Positions 10,971-19,080 of a stretch of 64,000 bases of DNA are shown one piece after another. Under the pieces are notes generated by a model that made no database searches, was not told where the DNA came from, and saw nothing but the letters and a program-made list of their open reading frames with translations. The stretch comes from Hippopus hippopus (lineage: Eukaryota > Mollusca > Bivalvia > Cardiida > Cardiidae): positions 71,299,345 through 71,363,344 of the forward strand of contig OX328096.1 of assembly GCA_946811185.2 (NCBI GenBank). Direction: 5' to 3'. The translations under genes and the position numbers were made by a program. The stretch's first letter is position 1, and the number at the start of each line of letters is the position of its first letter.

Positions 10971-11376
10971 AGTAGATAGAAACAGCGGGTTCTGGCTCAC
11001 CATCGATTCGGCCATCCGTCCCACCACCCATTTCGACCACCTAACTCCAACCCGATCGCAATTCGTCCTACCATCGATTCGGCCATCCATCCTACCGTCC
11101 ATTTCGACCACCTAGCGGATTCTGGGCCACCATCGATTCGGCCATTCGTCCTACCACCCATTTCGACCGCCTAACTCCAACCCGATCGCATTGTCTCGCC
11201 TGGAGGCTTGCCTCCATGTCCGTCCTACCATCGATTCGGCCATTCGTCCCACCACGCAATTCGACCACCTAACTCCAACCCGATCGGATTCTGGGCCACC
11301 ACCCAATTCAACCACTTAAGTCCAACCCACCCTCAATCCCTCCCGCCACCCAATTCGACCACTTAACTCCAACCCG
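10971..11376. repeat. Left terminal inverted repeat (406 bp)
   Basis: It matches the reverse complement of 26716-27121 with about 11 mismatches and no length change. It has sub-repeats: the word CATCGATTCGGCCAT starts at about 11001, 11072, 11131 and 11229, each followed by a CCATTTCGACCACCTAACTC-type segment. ORFs crossing the TIR are mirror images of one another and are not genes. Confidence 0.95.
11194..11216. repeat. CTCG hairpin insert inside left TIR
   Basis: CTCGC leader, then the stem TGGAGGC / GCCTCCA with loop TT (11201-11216). The same insert is at the mirrored place in the right TIR (26876-26898). Confidence 0.75.
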
Positions 11377-11511
11377 ATCGCGATTCTCGCTTGAGCTCGA
11401 CTCAAGTGTCTCGCTTGAGCTCGACTCAAGTGTCTCGCCTGGAGGCCGGTCAGATCTAGATCTGACCACCCTCGGACCCCCTCGCCTCCGAAATTCGGTC
11501 GTATCCCCAAG
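11377..11511. repeat. Cluster of CTCG hairpins between left TIR and polB
   Basis: Two tandem copies of TCTCG-CTTGAG-CTCGA-CTCAAG (stems 11390-11406 and 11414-11430) are followed by TCTCGCCTGGAGGCC and the perfect 20-bp palindrome GGTCAGATCTAGATCTGACC (11448-11467). No gene lies here. Confidence 0.8.
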
Positions 11512-13434
11512 CTAACGTATTGATTCTGTTTTCGAGGACAAAGCGTTTCCGTTTAAGGCGATTTTAGTGATCTCTTCAGTAAACAACTCGTGATTGCGAT
11601 TCCTAATAACTACCATTCTCCTTATTTGCGTCTTCTTTTCGAACAAACACTCTTTGTAATGTTCGTGCTTGATAAACGCTTTTACTACCTGCTTCGAAAT
11701 TCCCTTGCATTTCTTATTCTCCTCACCCGAGTCATCACACATTTTATAAGAGTATAGTTTATACCTGAGACCCACGAACTCCTCGATAACCCTGCCGCTC
11801 ACCTCATCCTTAAACATACCCACGATCTTCTTATTCAGTCCTGTAGGAATACCGGAAGGATGGTCAGGTGGATATTCGCTAGTATCAAACCAATTCTTAA
11901 CGTCGTCACTAATATCCTTATAAAAGTCTTTCGTATCTATCTCGTACATTAAGCTATCCGTATCGGTGAAAAGAAGTTCCGCTCGTTCACCGTATTTATC
12001 CTTAATGAAGTTGTAATGAAACCTGTACATCAGTACCTTACTTAAGTCTAATATGCACATCCCAACGTAAATGGGTTTATTAAAGCACAAACGCGTTTTC
12101 TTCATTTGAATTACGCATAAATCTTCGTCAAGGATTTTCGCATCGTAATAGTTCGGTTTAGCGGTTAGTTTTTCCGCCTTTTCCTTGGTACTAACTAGCC
12201 TTACATCAACTCTGTTTCTAATATTTTCCATGGTCTTACCAAACACGGAATTGTTCATGAGTTTGAAGAAGTCCTTTTCAAACGCAGATTTGGCTTTCGT
12301 TCTCAGGTTAGTATTCTTATCGATATAAGGTTTTAACCATTCACTCTCATCGAAAGTTAACCCTCTGTGAATCTTTTTAAGCTTTAGACCTAAGCTTAAA
12401 TATAGCTTTAAATTTTCACGATGTAAAATGTACCTTTCTTTATCACGTAAGTTAGGTATAAGTTTCTCGACTTTGACTCGCCCTGCTGCCTCACGAGCTC
12501 GGCTCGTGTCGTCAGGGTTGTTGACCATCAATCTGTCGGGAGCTAATGGAAAGTCGTTATGCATGTCCTGCAATTCCTTAGGATATTCCAAATCAACCTC
12601 CAATATACATGGTTGATTTTCCCAATCATCCAAATCATCCATCCATTTAAAATTAGCGTAGGGAAGTTTTTGAATCATCGCCCAACCGTAAAGGTTGTTC
12701 GCGTCCAAGTAAGTAATAAATTTAGATGATTTGCTCGGATCATATTTTTCCCCCATATATTTATTATTCGCTTTCGCGTATCGTTTAAAAATGGTCGAAA
12801 CGCCTCCTCTTATTCCGTTTTCGATAAATAAAACCATATCGGGGTCGGATAATAGTTCTAACTTTACCCCTGTGGTTTTTAACATCGCCTCCCAAGCAAG
12901 ACCAGGCGCTGTATAAAACCAAGATGGGTCCAGACCATAATTCTCGAAGCAAACGTTCCTGAAGTTCTCGAAAACATCGGCTAGCAGTAAAACGTCAACC
13001 TTGTTATATAGGTCATGATAATCCTTAAAAGTTTCCATCTTGAATGTCTTCCATACATTTAACGCGTGTTGATAATCCTCCTTATCAATTCCGCTATATT
13101 TAAGCTTTGAGTAAAACCTCCTTCGTTCAGGTAGCTTCGTTTCTTCGAGTCTGTTAAGGCTATCGAACCATTCGTACGGGAATATGCCCTTCTGAGAGAC
13201 CAATTCAAGCTCTTTCCCCTCGAAGTATTTCGAGAGATTAACCTTATCCTCCTTGGTTAGTGACCTGGCGAGTTCGTCTAAACTTCTGGCCAGAAACTTT
13301 AAACTATCGAGGAATCTAATCTCATGCCATTTAGTCTTCTCTATAAATGTTTCCGATTCTGGATCAAATACATTGTAGTCTACCGGTAGCTTTTTAGACA
13401 CGCTACGTACGTTTCCTTGTTTGAAGGTATACAA
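11512..13434 (-). CDS. polB: DNA polymerase B, C-terminal portion (after frameshift)
   Basis: This is the polymerase half of the element's family B (protein-primed, viral type) DNA polymerase, which copies the viral genome. Visible motifs in order are the ExoIII-type YNKVDVLLLAD, motif A LDANNLYGWAM (residues near 243), motif B KLMNNSVFGKTMEN (near 395), motif C FTDTDS (near 486) and a C-terminal YKLYSYK. The catalytic aspartates of A and C are present. The ORF has no sensible start: the assigned first codon is TTG and it overlaps the end of the N-terminal ORF by 55 bp in another frame. It is therefore the continuation of the gene upstream, displaced by a one-base frameshift near 13380-13434. 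A CTCG hairpin insert lies in frame at 12476-12517. Disrupted in this copy unless recoded. Confidence 0.92.
   Translation of the reverse strand: MYTFKQGNVRSVSKKLPVDYNVFDPESETFIEKTKWHEIRFLDSLKFLARSLDELARSLTKEDKVNLSKYFEGKELELVSQKGIFPYEWFDSLNRLEETKLPERRRFYSKLKYSGIDKEDYQHALNVWKTFKMETFKDYHDLYNKVDVLLLADVFENFRNVCFENYGLDPSWFYTAPGLAWEAMLKTTGVKLELLSDPDMVLFIENGIRGGVSTIFKRYAKANNKYMGEKYDPSKSSKFITYLDANNLYGWAMIQKLPYANFKWMDDLDDWENQPCILEVDLEYPKELQDMHNDFPLAPDRLMVNNPDDTSRAREAAGRVKVEKLIPNLRDKERYILHRENLKLYLSLGLKLKKIHRGLTFDESEWLKPYIDKNTNLRTKAKSAFEKDFFKLMNNSVFGKTMENIRNRVDVRLVSTKEKAEKLTAKPNYYDAKILDEDLCVIQMKKTRLCFNKPIYVGMCILDLSKVLMYRFHYNFIKDKYGERAELLFTDTDSLMYEIDTKDFYKDISDDVKNWFDTSEYPPDHPSGIPTGLNKKIVGMFKDEVSGRVIEEFVGLRYKLYSYKMCDDSGEENKKCKGISKQVVKAFIKHEHYKECLFEKKTQIRRMVVIRNRNHELFTEEITKIALNGNALSSKTESIR
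12476..12517. repeat. Nested CTCG hairpin inside polB
   Basis: The outer hairpin is CCCTG...CAGGG (12481-12485 and 12513-12517). Removing 21 bp (12488-12508, containing CACGAGC-TCG-GCTCGTG) leaves CCCTGCTTCGTCAGGG, identical to the inserts at 14166 and 17843. The whole stays in frame and adds residues reading PDDTSRAREAAGRV to the polymerase. Confidence 0.85.
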
Positions 13435-15536
13435 CTCGTCTCACCCGGTGTTCTCATTAAATCCTTTATAAATAAGTGACTGTCGTACTTACTAAAGTTA
13501 TGGAAGAATACGGGGGTAAAAGTAGGCTTCCTATACTTTAAATTACACGAGTTGTGTGCGGCACCCCTAAATGCCCCGGTGTAATGACAGTGGTCTCTCA
13601 CCTTTTTCGATGAAGGAGTAAATTCTTCCTCACATATCCAACACACTTTCGCACTGTAAAACCTTCTACTATCCTCAGCTGTAAAAATCATTTCCCTGTC
13701 GGGTATACCGCTTATCGCTCTTATAACCTCTTCTAGTTGCTCTATGAATTTCTCAGACGCGTTTTTACCGGAGTATTGGTAGATTTCCGAAGGGAAGACG
13801 TCTTCGTAAAGCGATTTAACGTAGAAACAATACCCCGAGATTTTATGGGAGTGAATAACCTTCGTTTTGTTCCCCCTCTTTTCATATTGCTTTTCTAACG
13901 TAGACTCCATATCCGCGTAAATCGTAAACGGGTGTCTGTGCTGTTTATAGAAATTCTTGAAAGATATCGTAGTACCCTCTTTGGCTAATTTTATTGCACA
14001 GGCATCTTTCTTGCTGCAATACTCCATATGGTTAATTAAAGTATCTTCTTTTTGGAAGCTATTTAAACACCTTTCGCAAATATAAGTTCTGCCTTTATGA
14101 GCGCTTATTTGTTTAGATAACAATCTACTCATGTTTTTAATCAAGCAATAATGCTTTGTGACTCGCCCTGCTTCGTCAGGGTTACCTTCTTCCTCAAGCA
14201 GTAAGAGATTAACGTGATGTTCTCTTTTATAAGCTTCTTTACTTACACTAAGCGGGTAGATACCTACACCCTTCTCATACGCGTGTATCGATACGGATAT
14301 GGAAGGATTCTGTCTCTCAAATTTACTTCTATCATGAATGGAAACGGGGTAGTTAATCCCTTCCATATTTATAGTGCTTAACAAAGGTTTTAGTCTTTCG
14401 ATTCTTTCTGCATTATGATCCGTCGGGTTCAAAGCTATAAGAATACAATACGCGAAGCACATATCATCCTCCGTATTTCTCGGATTAATAACGCTTTTCG
14501 TGTTCGCTATCCTAGGAGGAGCTGGGAACCATGTATTGCCCCTTACCGGGTTATACGAAACCGTGTGCAATCTTAAATCGAGTACGTGTGTGACTCTCCA
14601 GTAATCCGTTTGCATTTCCTTTTCCGCAATATTAACCAGAACCTGTTCCTTCATCGCATCGTATATTTCCTTCGCATCTTCCCCCTTTAAATTAACGATC
14701 GGAAATCCGGAATGGAAGTTCATTTCCATCAGTTGGCTGGTTCCTGAGTGTTTCATCATACAGATCATAATGAGTTTAACTTTCGTTTGACGATTCTGAC
14801 TTATAATGCGGGTTATTCTACTCTTCGCTAAATCGAGGAACTCTTTCGGAGTATAAGACTCTTTACCTCTTATAAGATACTGCTTGGTAAATCCTTTAAA
14901 TGCTGATTCCCCTTCTTCAACCACCATTTCATCTTCATCCTTATATATCCTGTCTATCCTTCTTTTTAAAGCTTCTATCTCCGGCGTTATTTTTATCGGG
15001 ATCTCGCTATCTAAATACTTCATCAGCTTCTTGATCGCGACCTTAGGCACTGACGCGGGTGGAGGAGGAGGCTCGTAGGGCGTCGGTTGCAACATCTCCG
15101 CGTCAAAACCCTTGATCCTGGAATCTAACAACCTCCCACCTCGAGTACATAGACGCTCGATTAATTCGCCTCTTCTAAGTCTAGAGTATCCACGCATCCC
15201 TAAAGCTTTAGACTCTCGTTTTAAGTCTCTTACCGTGTCTCCCTCGTATAATTGACTGGTAAGACTAATAGGGGGAGGATTACGTAGACGCTCGATTAGT
15301 TCGTCTCTTCTAAGTCTAGAGTATCCTCTGATCCCTAAAGCTTTAGACTCTCGTTTTAAGTCTCTTACCGTGTGTCCCCTGTAAGGATCGTCGCCCGAGG
15401 GTGTCCGAGGGTCGGGTGAGACACCTAGACGTTCGATTAATCCGTCTCTTCTCAGCGTAGAGAATCCCCGGATCCCCCTTCTCCTAGCTAAATTTCTTAA
15501 ACCTCTTACGGTGTACGCGTTGTAAATCGCACTCAT
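13380..15536 (-). CDS. polB: DNA polymerase B, N-terminal portion (SAP repeats, zinc finger, exonuclease)
   Basis: The 718-codon front half of PolB. Residues 5-125 hold three SAP/Rho-N-like repeats (TVRxLxRxxxxxGIRGxSxLRR), likely DNA-binding. A C2H2-like finger follows (CERCLNSFQKEDTLINH, near 487), then the ExoI motif IYADMEST (near 542). An endonuclease VII/HNH-like cysteine-histidine cluster (CWICEEEF, VRDHCHYTG, NSCNL; near 630-660) precedes the ExoII motif HNFSKYDSH (near 679). The start is the ATG at 15536, fused to TTATAAAATG; an ATG 15 bp upstream is less likely. The frame ends shortly after ExoII, at a point where relatives continue, and the rest is in the next frame (11512-13434). 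A CTCG hairpin is inserted in frame at 14160-14181. Confidence 0.92.
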   Translation of the reverse strand: MSAIYNAYTVRGLRNLARRRGIRGFSTLRRDGLIERLGVSPDPRTPSGDDPYRGHTVRDLKRESKALGIRGYSRLRRDELIERLRNPPPISLTSQLYEGDTVRDLKRESKALGMRGYSRLRRGELIERLCTRGGRLLDSRIKGFDAEMLQPTPYEPPPPPASVPKVAIKKLMKYLDSEIPIKITPEIEALKRRIDRIYKDEDEMVVEEGESAFKGFTKQYLIRGKESYTPKEFLDLAKSRITRIISQNRQTKVKLIMICMMKHSGTSQLMEMNFHSGFPIVNLKGEDAKEIYDAMKEQVLVNIAEKEMQTDYWRVTHVLDLRLHTVSYNPVRGNTWFPAPPRIANTKSVINPRNTEDDMCFAYCILIALNPTDHNAERIERLKPLLSTINMEGINYPVSIHDRSKFERQNPSISVSIHAYEKGVGIYPLSVSKEAYKREHHVNLLLLEEEGNPDEAGRVTKHYCLIKNMSRLLSKQISAHKGRTYICERCLNSFQKEDTLINHMEYCSKKDACAIKLAKEGTTISFKNFYKQHRHPFTIYADMESTLEKQYEKRGNKTKVIHSHKISGYCFYVKSLYEDVFPSEIYQYSGKNASEKFIEQLEEVIRAISGIPDREMIFTAEDSRRFYSAKVCWICEEEFTPSSKKVRDHCHYTGAFRGAAHNSCNLKYRKPTFTPVFFHNFSKYDSHLFIKDLMRTPGETSCIPSNKETYVACLKSYR
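14160..14181. repeat. CTCG hairpin insert in frame in polB
   Basis: GACTCG leader, stem CCCTG / CAGGG, loop CTTCGT. It encodes the residues NPDEAGRV in the polymerase N-terminal half, between segments that look conserved in the family (HVNLLLLEEE and KHYCLIKNM). Confidence 0.85.
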
Positions 15537-15588
15537 TTTATAATAGCGCAAAAATTGCTTAAGCTAAAATTTTTTTGGCGCGGCGTTA

Positions 15589-15626
15589 AATATATATGTC
15601 CGTTTAAATCTTCAGACATATATATT
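15589..15626. terminator. AT-rich hairpin downstream of the 125-codon gene
   Basis: The 12-bp arms AATATATATGTC / GACATATATATT are separated by 14 bp, just 3' of the stop at 15632 and 5' of the polB start. Its position suggests an RNA 3'-end signal; this is inference. Confidence 0.45.
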
Positions 15627-15631
15627 ACATT

Positions 15632-16009
15632 CTATCGTCCGTCAGGACCCTGAAGTATCTCAATCCGATATTTATCGTTCCAAACCTTTCCATTATTGTC
15701 CTTAATTATTTGCGCGCAGCGATCTATGAATTTACCCGCCTTATAAAGCGATGGAAAGGTTCTTATTTCGCCAGTTTCTACATCCTCTATACTAACCTTC
15801 CTGGGGTTAGTCTTAGAATTCCTCAGTCTATCGTACTTAGGGTCTTTACTTCTTTCTGTTACGACCTCGCTTTTCTTGTTATTATTAGGTACCTTATCGT
15901 ACAAACTGTGTTCTTTCGCCAGCGCCTCCAACCGTTTCTTGCGCCAGTACCCGAAGAACCTTATATCATTCTGCCTAAGAACTCTCCTTATATCCTCGAG
16001 CTTCTTCAT
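15632..16009 (-). CDS. SAP-like / NUMOD1-like small protein
   Basis: A 125-residue basic protein. Residues 1-40 (MKKLEDIRRVLRQNDIRFFG, then YWRKKRLEALAKEH) resemble the SAP-like N-termini common in Polinton proteins. Residues 72-120 (VSIEDVETGEIRTFPSLYKA, ending VWNDKYRIEIL) resemble the NUMOD1-type helix-turn-helix module found beside homing endonucleases. I infer DNA binding, with no catalytic domain. The start is fused to TATATATAAAATG. It lies between the capsid gene and polB on the same strand. Confidence 0.7.
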   Translation of the reverse strand: MKKLEDIRRVLRQNDIRFFGYWRKKRLEALAKEHSLYDKVPNNNKKSEVVTERSKDPKYDRLRNSKTNPRKVSIEDVETGEIRTFPSLYKAGKFIDRCAQIIKDNNGKVWNDKYRIEILQGPDGR

Positions 16010-16036
16010 TTTATATATAAAAAATAATTGCTTAAC

Positions 16037-17323
16037 TTAAATCACTACGCTCATCTTATTTCCGTCAGACTGAAAGTTAATTAACCTATCGCAAATAATA
16101 ACGGCGAACGCCTCCGCGTCCGCGGGTGGGTTTCCGGTAAACCTCGCTTTGATTTGGATATCGGTGACAGAGTATTTCAGTCTTTCGCTATGCTTCGAAA
16201 CGTCGAATAAAAACAGAGGATAAAGGCTCTTATAATCGGAGGGGGTAATGTTAGGGTTTGACACCAATTCATCCATGTGATAAAACTTAGACCTGAATAA
16301 AGCAGCGTCACCATACACCCTACTAAATTGATTCGCCACGAACGAAAGGTTATAGTCAGCCACGGGATATCTTCTAGAGTTTAACATAACGTACATGTTG
16401 TTTACGTTTCTATGGTCGAATATAGCCGGATTTTGTTCCTGATCCCCGCTTTTACCAGACTGAAAACCGACGATAATAAAACGCGGCACTTCGGGAGACG
16501 ACCTGACACCCAGTCTCCAGGAAAACGATAGTGACTGAGGTACCGCGATAGAGTCGCATTGCCGCATTCTATATCCGACTGCTATTTTCTCTTTCTTCTC
16601 GATGATCTTGTAGAGTGCCATTTTCTCATCATCGGCGGGCAAAACGTGCGGTATGAACCATGATATTTTAAGTAAGTTAATTCTACCATCTGCGGGAGCG
16701 GCATTATCTCGAAAGATCGCGTCGTTATCATCGCTTCTCGTTAATGTGAGTGTGTGTTTCATGCCGTACAATATCTTATCGTAATCGTCGCAGAAACCGA
16801 ATATATGCTTTAATGGAACCCTGAAACTAAAGGTACCTCTCGGAAGAGGGTCGTTAATGATATAATTTCTTCTCACGATAAAGCCGGTGTTCCCAGCAGC
16901 CGCAGCCACTGATGTATCTTTATACCAACACTGGTTCAACCCTACCGACTTAGAAAAATCATCGGGGTATTTTAACAAGCCGAGCATCGTGGTAGCCTGA
17001 CCGGGGTACATTATAGATTCGATCTCCGTACCTGAAAGTTGATACTTGATATTCTTAAAGAGATACATAAGGCCATCGTTCGTTAAAGAAATACCGGTGT
17101 TAGCATCATAAACTGCTCCAGTATCGCTCCTTACTAATTCACCTACAAAAAGCAAATAACTTTCGCAAGGATGCGTAAAGATATCTTGAGTCTCGATGTC
17201 TATCCTTATTTCTCCTCCCGAGTTGTTGACGTTTGTACCGGTGATTGGTAGGTACTCATGGTGTTCATACTCATCTATGCTTTCATCCTTTAAAATCGGT
17301 TCGGTGATCTTTAATATCTCCAT
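16037..17323 (-). CDS. Major capsid protein (hexon-like, double jelly-roll family)
   Basis: A 428-residue protein matching in length and texture the Maverick/adintovirus major capsid protein, the trimeric double jelly-roll building block of an icosahedral shell. Recognisable family stretches are an N-terminal EYEHHEYLPI, the central PLKHIFGFCDDYDKILYGM, RYPVADYNLSF and a C-terminal QIKARFTGNPPADAEAFAV. The assignment is by pattern recognition, not by a fold search. The start is the ATG at 17323, fused to TTATAAAATG; four extra upstream codons in the open frame are unlikely to be used. The ORF is intact and free of CTCG hairpins, unlike several neighbours. Confidence 0.87.
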   Translation of the reverse strand: MEILKITEPILKDESIDEYEHHEYLPITGTNVNNSGGEIRIDIETQDIFTHPCESYLLFVGELVRSDTGAVYDANTGISLTNDGLMYLFKNIKYQLSGTEIESIMYPGQATTMLGLLKYPDDFSKSVGLNQCWYKDTSVAAAAGNTGFIVRRNYIINDPLPRGTFSFRVPLKHIFGFCDDYDKILYGMKHTLTLTRSDDNDAIFRDNAAPADGRINLLKISWFIPHVLPADDEKMALYKIIEKKEKIAVGYRMRQCDSIAVPQSLSFSWRLGVRSSPEVPRFIIVGFQSGKSGDQEQNPAIFDHRNVNNMYVMLNSRRYPVADYNLSFVANQFSRVYGDAALFRSKFYHMDELVSNPNITPSDYKSLYPLFLFDVSKHSERLKYSVTDIQIKARFTGNPPADAEAFAVIICDRLINFQSDGNKMSVVI

Positions 17324-17331
17324 TTTATAAT

Positions 17332-17358
17332 GCAATTATAATTTTAAATTATAATTGC
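17332..17358. terminator. 27-bp AT palindrome between two genes
   Basis: GCAATTATAATTT / AAATTATAATTGC is a perfect 13-bp inverted repeat around one T. It spans the whole gap between the stop of the 124-codon gene and the TATAAAATG of the capsid gene. Possible RNA 3'-end signal. Confidence 0.5.
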
Positions 17359-17732
17359 TAGGCGAGGTAAAGCTGAGGAAAAGATTTACCTTGTGCATTA
17401 ACAAACACACCTTTAAGCAAAATTATGTCTGGCCTGGGGGCTCGACCCCAGGTGCCCGTAGGCCGTTTTTCGCAATTAGGATAAACTTTGTTACCGTATA
17501 CGATCGTTACTCGGGGTACATTCCACCTTTCTAAACGTTTATTTACCTCTTCCTCTATCTCTTTCATCTTAGTTATTTTTTCGGGAGATAACTTAACCGC
17601 ACATTTCTTATAACCGTACATCGTATTATTAACTTCGAGGATTTCGCAATCTTTTATATTTAAAAGCGCGCCTCGTATATTAATGCAACTGGTACCGTAT
17701 GTCTCATAATATACGCGTTCGAATCCTAACAT
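17358..17732 (-). CDS. Unknown 124-residue viral protein
   Basis: I do not recognise the family. The protein is compact and mixed alpha/beta, with a lysine/glutamate helix in the middle (KITKMKEIEEEVNKRLERW) and a hydrophobic C-terminus (DIILLKGVFVNAQGKSFPQL) that could be the end of an OB-like barrel; a single-stranded-DNA-binding role would fit but is speculative. The start taken is the ATG at 17732 after TATAAAAAGA; an upstream in-frame ATG would place the TATA motif inside the gene. A CTCG-type hairpin is inserted in frame at 17428-17452 (residues TGTWGRAPRP). Confidence 0.65.
   Translation of the reverse strand: MLGFERVYYETYGTSCINIRGALLNIKDCEILEVNNTMYGYKKCAVKLSPEKITKMKEIEEEVNKRLERWNVPRVTIVYGNKVYPNCEKRPTGTWGRAPRPDIILLKGVFVNAQGKSFPQLYLA
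17428..17452. repeat. CTCG hairpin insert in frame in the 124-codon gene
   Basis: Stem CCTGGGG / CCCCAGG (17433-17439, 17446-17452) with loop GCTCGA, preceded by GTCTGG. The loop matches other family members, while the stem sequence differs but is fully paired. Confidence 0.75.
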
Positions 17733-17763
17733 TCTTTTTATAATAGCGCCCAAAACGTTTAAC

Positions 17764-18231
17764 TTAAATTACTTTTACGCCCGAGCCGTTAGATAATCTT
17801 TTAACTAGATCTTGAATAGCGATCACCTCCGAACGTGACTCGCCCTGCTTCGTCAGGGATCGGTGAGGAGTAGGAGTCGCAGACCCTTCTATCAATGTTC
17901 TAATGTTTTGCGGTGAACTATACTTCTCTAAGATCTCCTTCGACTTTGGTGTCAGGTCGGCTCGTGGCTGGGTCGGGCGACGATCCTCAGTCCGCTTTCC
18001 CAACGCTTTCGTAACCAGCTGTTTCCCTGTTTCTATAGCCGCGCTTTTTCCAACCTCTAAAGCTTTCTTTGCACCTTCCTTAGCTACACTCTTTCCCACA
18101 TCAATGGCAGAACTCGCCAGTTGTTTCACCGCACTACTGGAGAAAAGCCTAGCTAGGAAACTGGATAAAGTATCGAAGATTCCAGACCCTCCGTACGAAT
18201 AGCTTCTTTTAAATCCTCGTTTTACGATCAT
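17764..18231 (-). CDS. pVI-like minor capsid / membrane-lytic protein
   Basis: A 155-residue protein. A basic N-terminus with GGSG (residues 14-17) is followed by an amphipathic, alanine-rich helical region (about 20-75; FDTLSSFLARLF, then SSAIDVGKSVAKEGAKKALE). This layout is shared by adenovirus pVI-like proteins of adintoviruses and Polintons, which sit inside the capsid and help membrane disruption after protease processing. The tail is polar, and residues SLTKQGES come from an in-frame CTCG hairpin insert (17837-17858). The start is TATAAAATATG at 18231, and the stop of the upstream gene lies within the same TATA motif. Confidence 0.7.
   Translation of the reverse strand: MIVKRGFKRSYSYGGSGIFDTLSSFLARLFSSSAVKQLASSAIDVGKSVAKEGAKKALEVGKSAAIETGKQLVTKALGKRTEDRRPTQPRADLTPKSKEILEKYSSPQNIRTLIEGSATPTPHRSLTKQGESRSEVIAIQDLVKRLSNGSGVKVI
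17837..17858. repeat. CTCG hairpin insert in frame in the pVI-like gene
   Basis: The core CCCTGCTTCGTCAGGG is identical to the insert at 14160-14181 but is read in a different frame (SLTKQGES instead of NPDEAGRV). The third frame in this orientation would meet a TGA. Confidence 0.85.
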
Positions 18232-18234
18232 ATT

Positions 18235-19080
18235 TTATAATGTAGACATTATATTTTTATAAGCTGACGACTTCAAGATGCCTTGTCTCTTTAATTCATC
18301 GCAAATGCTTACTAGCTCGTTCCTGGATACTCCCGTGTTGCCTGCCTCTTTACTCGCTAGTAATAGGTCTAGTCTTTCTAGTAACGCGTTAGGATCGCAG
18401 GGAATATAAACGATGCCCTTTCCGTGATAAAGCTTTCTATCTTTCCATATATCTTTTAGTACACCCTTCCATTTCCTACCACTAGAAGACTTAGGACGAG
18501 TACTAGCTGGATTGTTGCGACTATAAATGGAGTTGGTTTTAACCATCAACTTCGCGTAATTCCTTAAATCCTCTTCATTATAGATATTTCTATCAGGATC
18601 TTTAGAAACGATTAACTCCCATAGGCCAGGGGTACCTCTATATTCCTCATCCTCCGTGATAATATCATTGTCTCGAATAACGACTTGTTTGTTCCCGATA
18701 AAGAACTTACCCTTACTGTCATATATTCCGTACGTTTTATCGGCTCCTTCTTTAGAAGTAAACCTTCTTAGATAGCTTTCCGCTATCTCTCCGAGAACTA
18801 GTGGCTCCTCCTCCTCGATAGAAGGAAAGGCTGGAAAGGTAATAGCCTGTGGGAGTTGTTCGATGCCCTCTCGAATAGGTTTTAGTTCTTCCGTAATCTC
18901 CCTCGCTGTAGCTTTTTGTCCTTCCGTAATAGGTTTAAAGAACTTAGAGAGATCAGCTTGAAGTTGTTGTTCACCCGTTCTCTCTGCCAGGAAATTGTCG
19001 CGAATCCTCCTTCTCGTTTCGAGGTAGTCTTTTACGACTAAGTCCCTTTTCTCAGGATCAGCGATCTTTAAAAAAGACGT
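18235..19080 (-). CDS. Conserved Polinton protein of unknown function, ACG in place of ATG
   Basis: The frame is open from a TAA at 19102-19104 to the stop at 18235. I recognise it as a protein common in Hydra and mollusc Polintons, with the conserved stretches GIYDSKGKFFIGNKQVVIR, EYRGTPGLWELIV and YIPCDPNALLERLDLLLASK. There is no ATG in the first 180 codons. Where relatives start (before a SFLKIADPEKRD-like segment), this copy has AATAAAACG, one base away from the TATAAAATG start motif of its neighbours. So this is either a start-codon loss (T to C) or initiation at ACG. The product would be about 281 residues; the internal ATG at 18546 would give only the C-terminal third. Function unknown; probably a virion or core protein. 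Confidence 0.75.
   Translation of the reverse strand, partial: TSFLKIADPEKRDLVVKDYLETRRRIRDNFLAERTGEQQLQADLSKFFKPITEGQKATAREITEELKPIREGIEQLPQAITFPAFPSIEEEEPLVLGEIAESYLRRFTSKEGADKTYGIYDSKGKFFIGNKQVVIRDNDIITEDEEYRGTPGLWELIVSKDPDRNIYNEEDLRNYAKLMVKTNSIYSRNNPASTRPKSSSGRKWKGVLKDIWKDRKLYHGKGIVYIPCDPNALLERLDLLLASKEAGNTGVSRNELVSICDELKRQGILKSSAYKNIMSTL

Noticed and set aside
10839..11111. ORF at the left TIR and its twin at 26981-27253
   Set aside because: Mirror copies of TIR sequence; the reading is composed of TIR sub-repeats.
13380..13434. Programmed -1 frameshift in polB
   Set aside because: The A5 run lacks a full slippery heptamer and I see no obvious downstream structure; a plain deletion is simpler. 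Kept as a checkable point in the findings.
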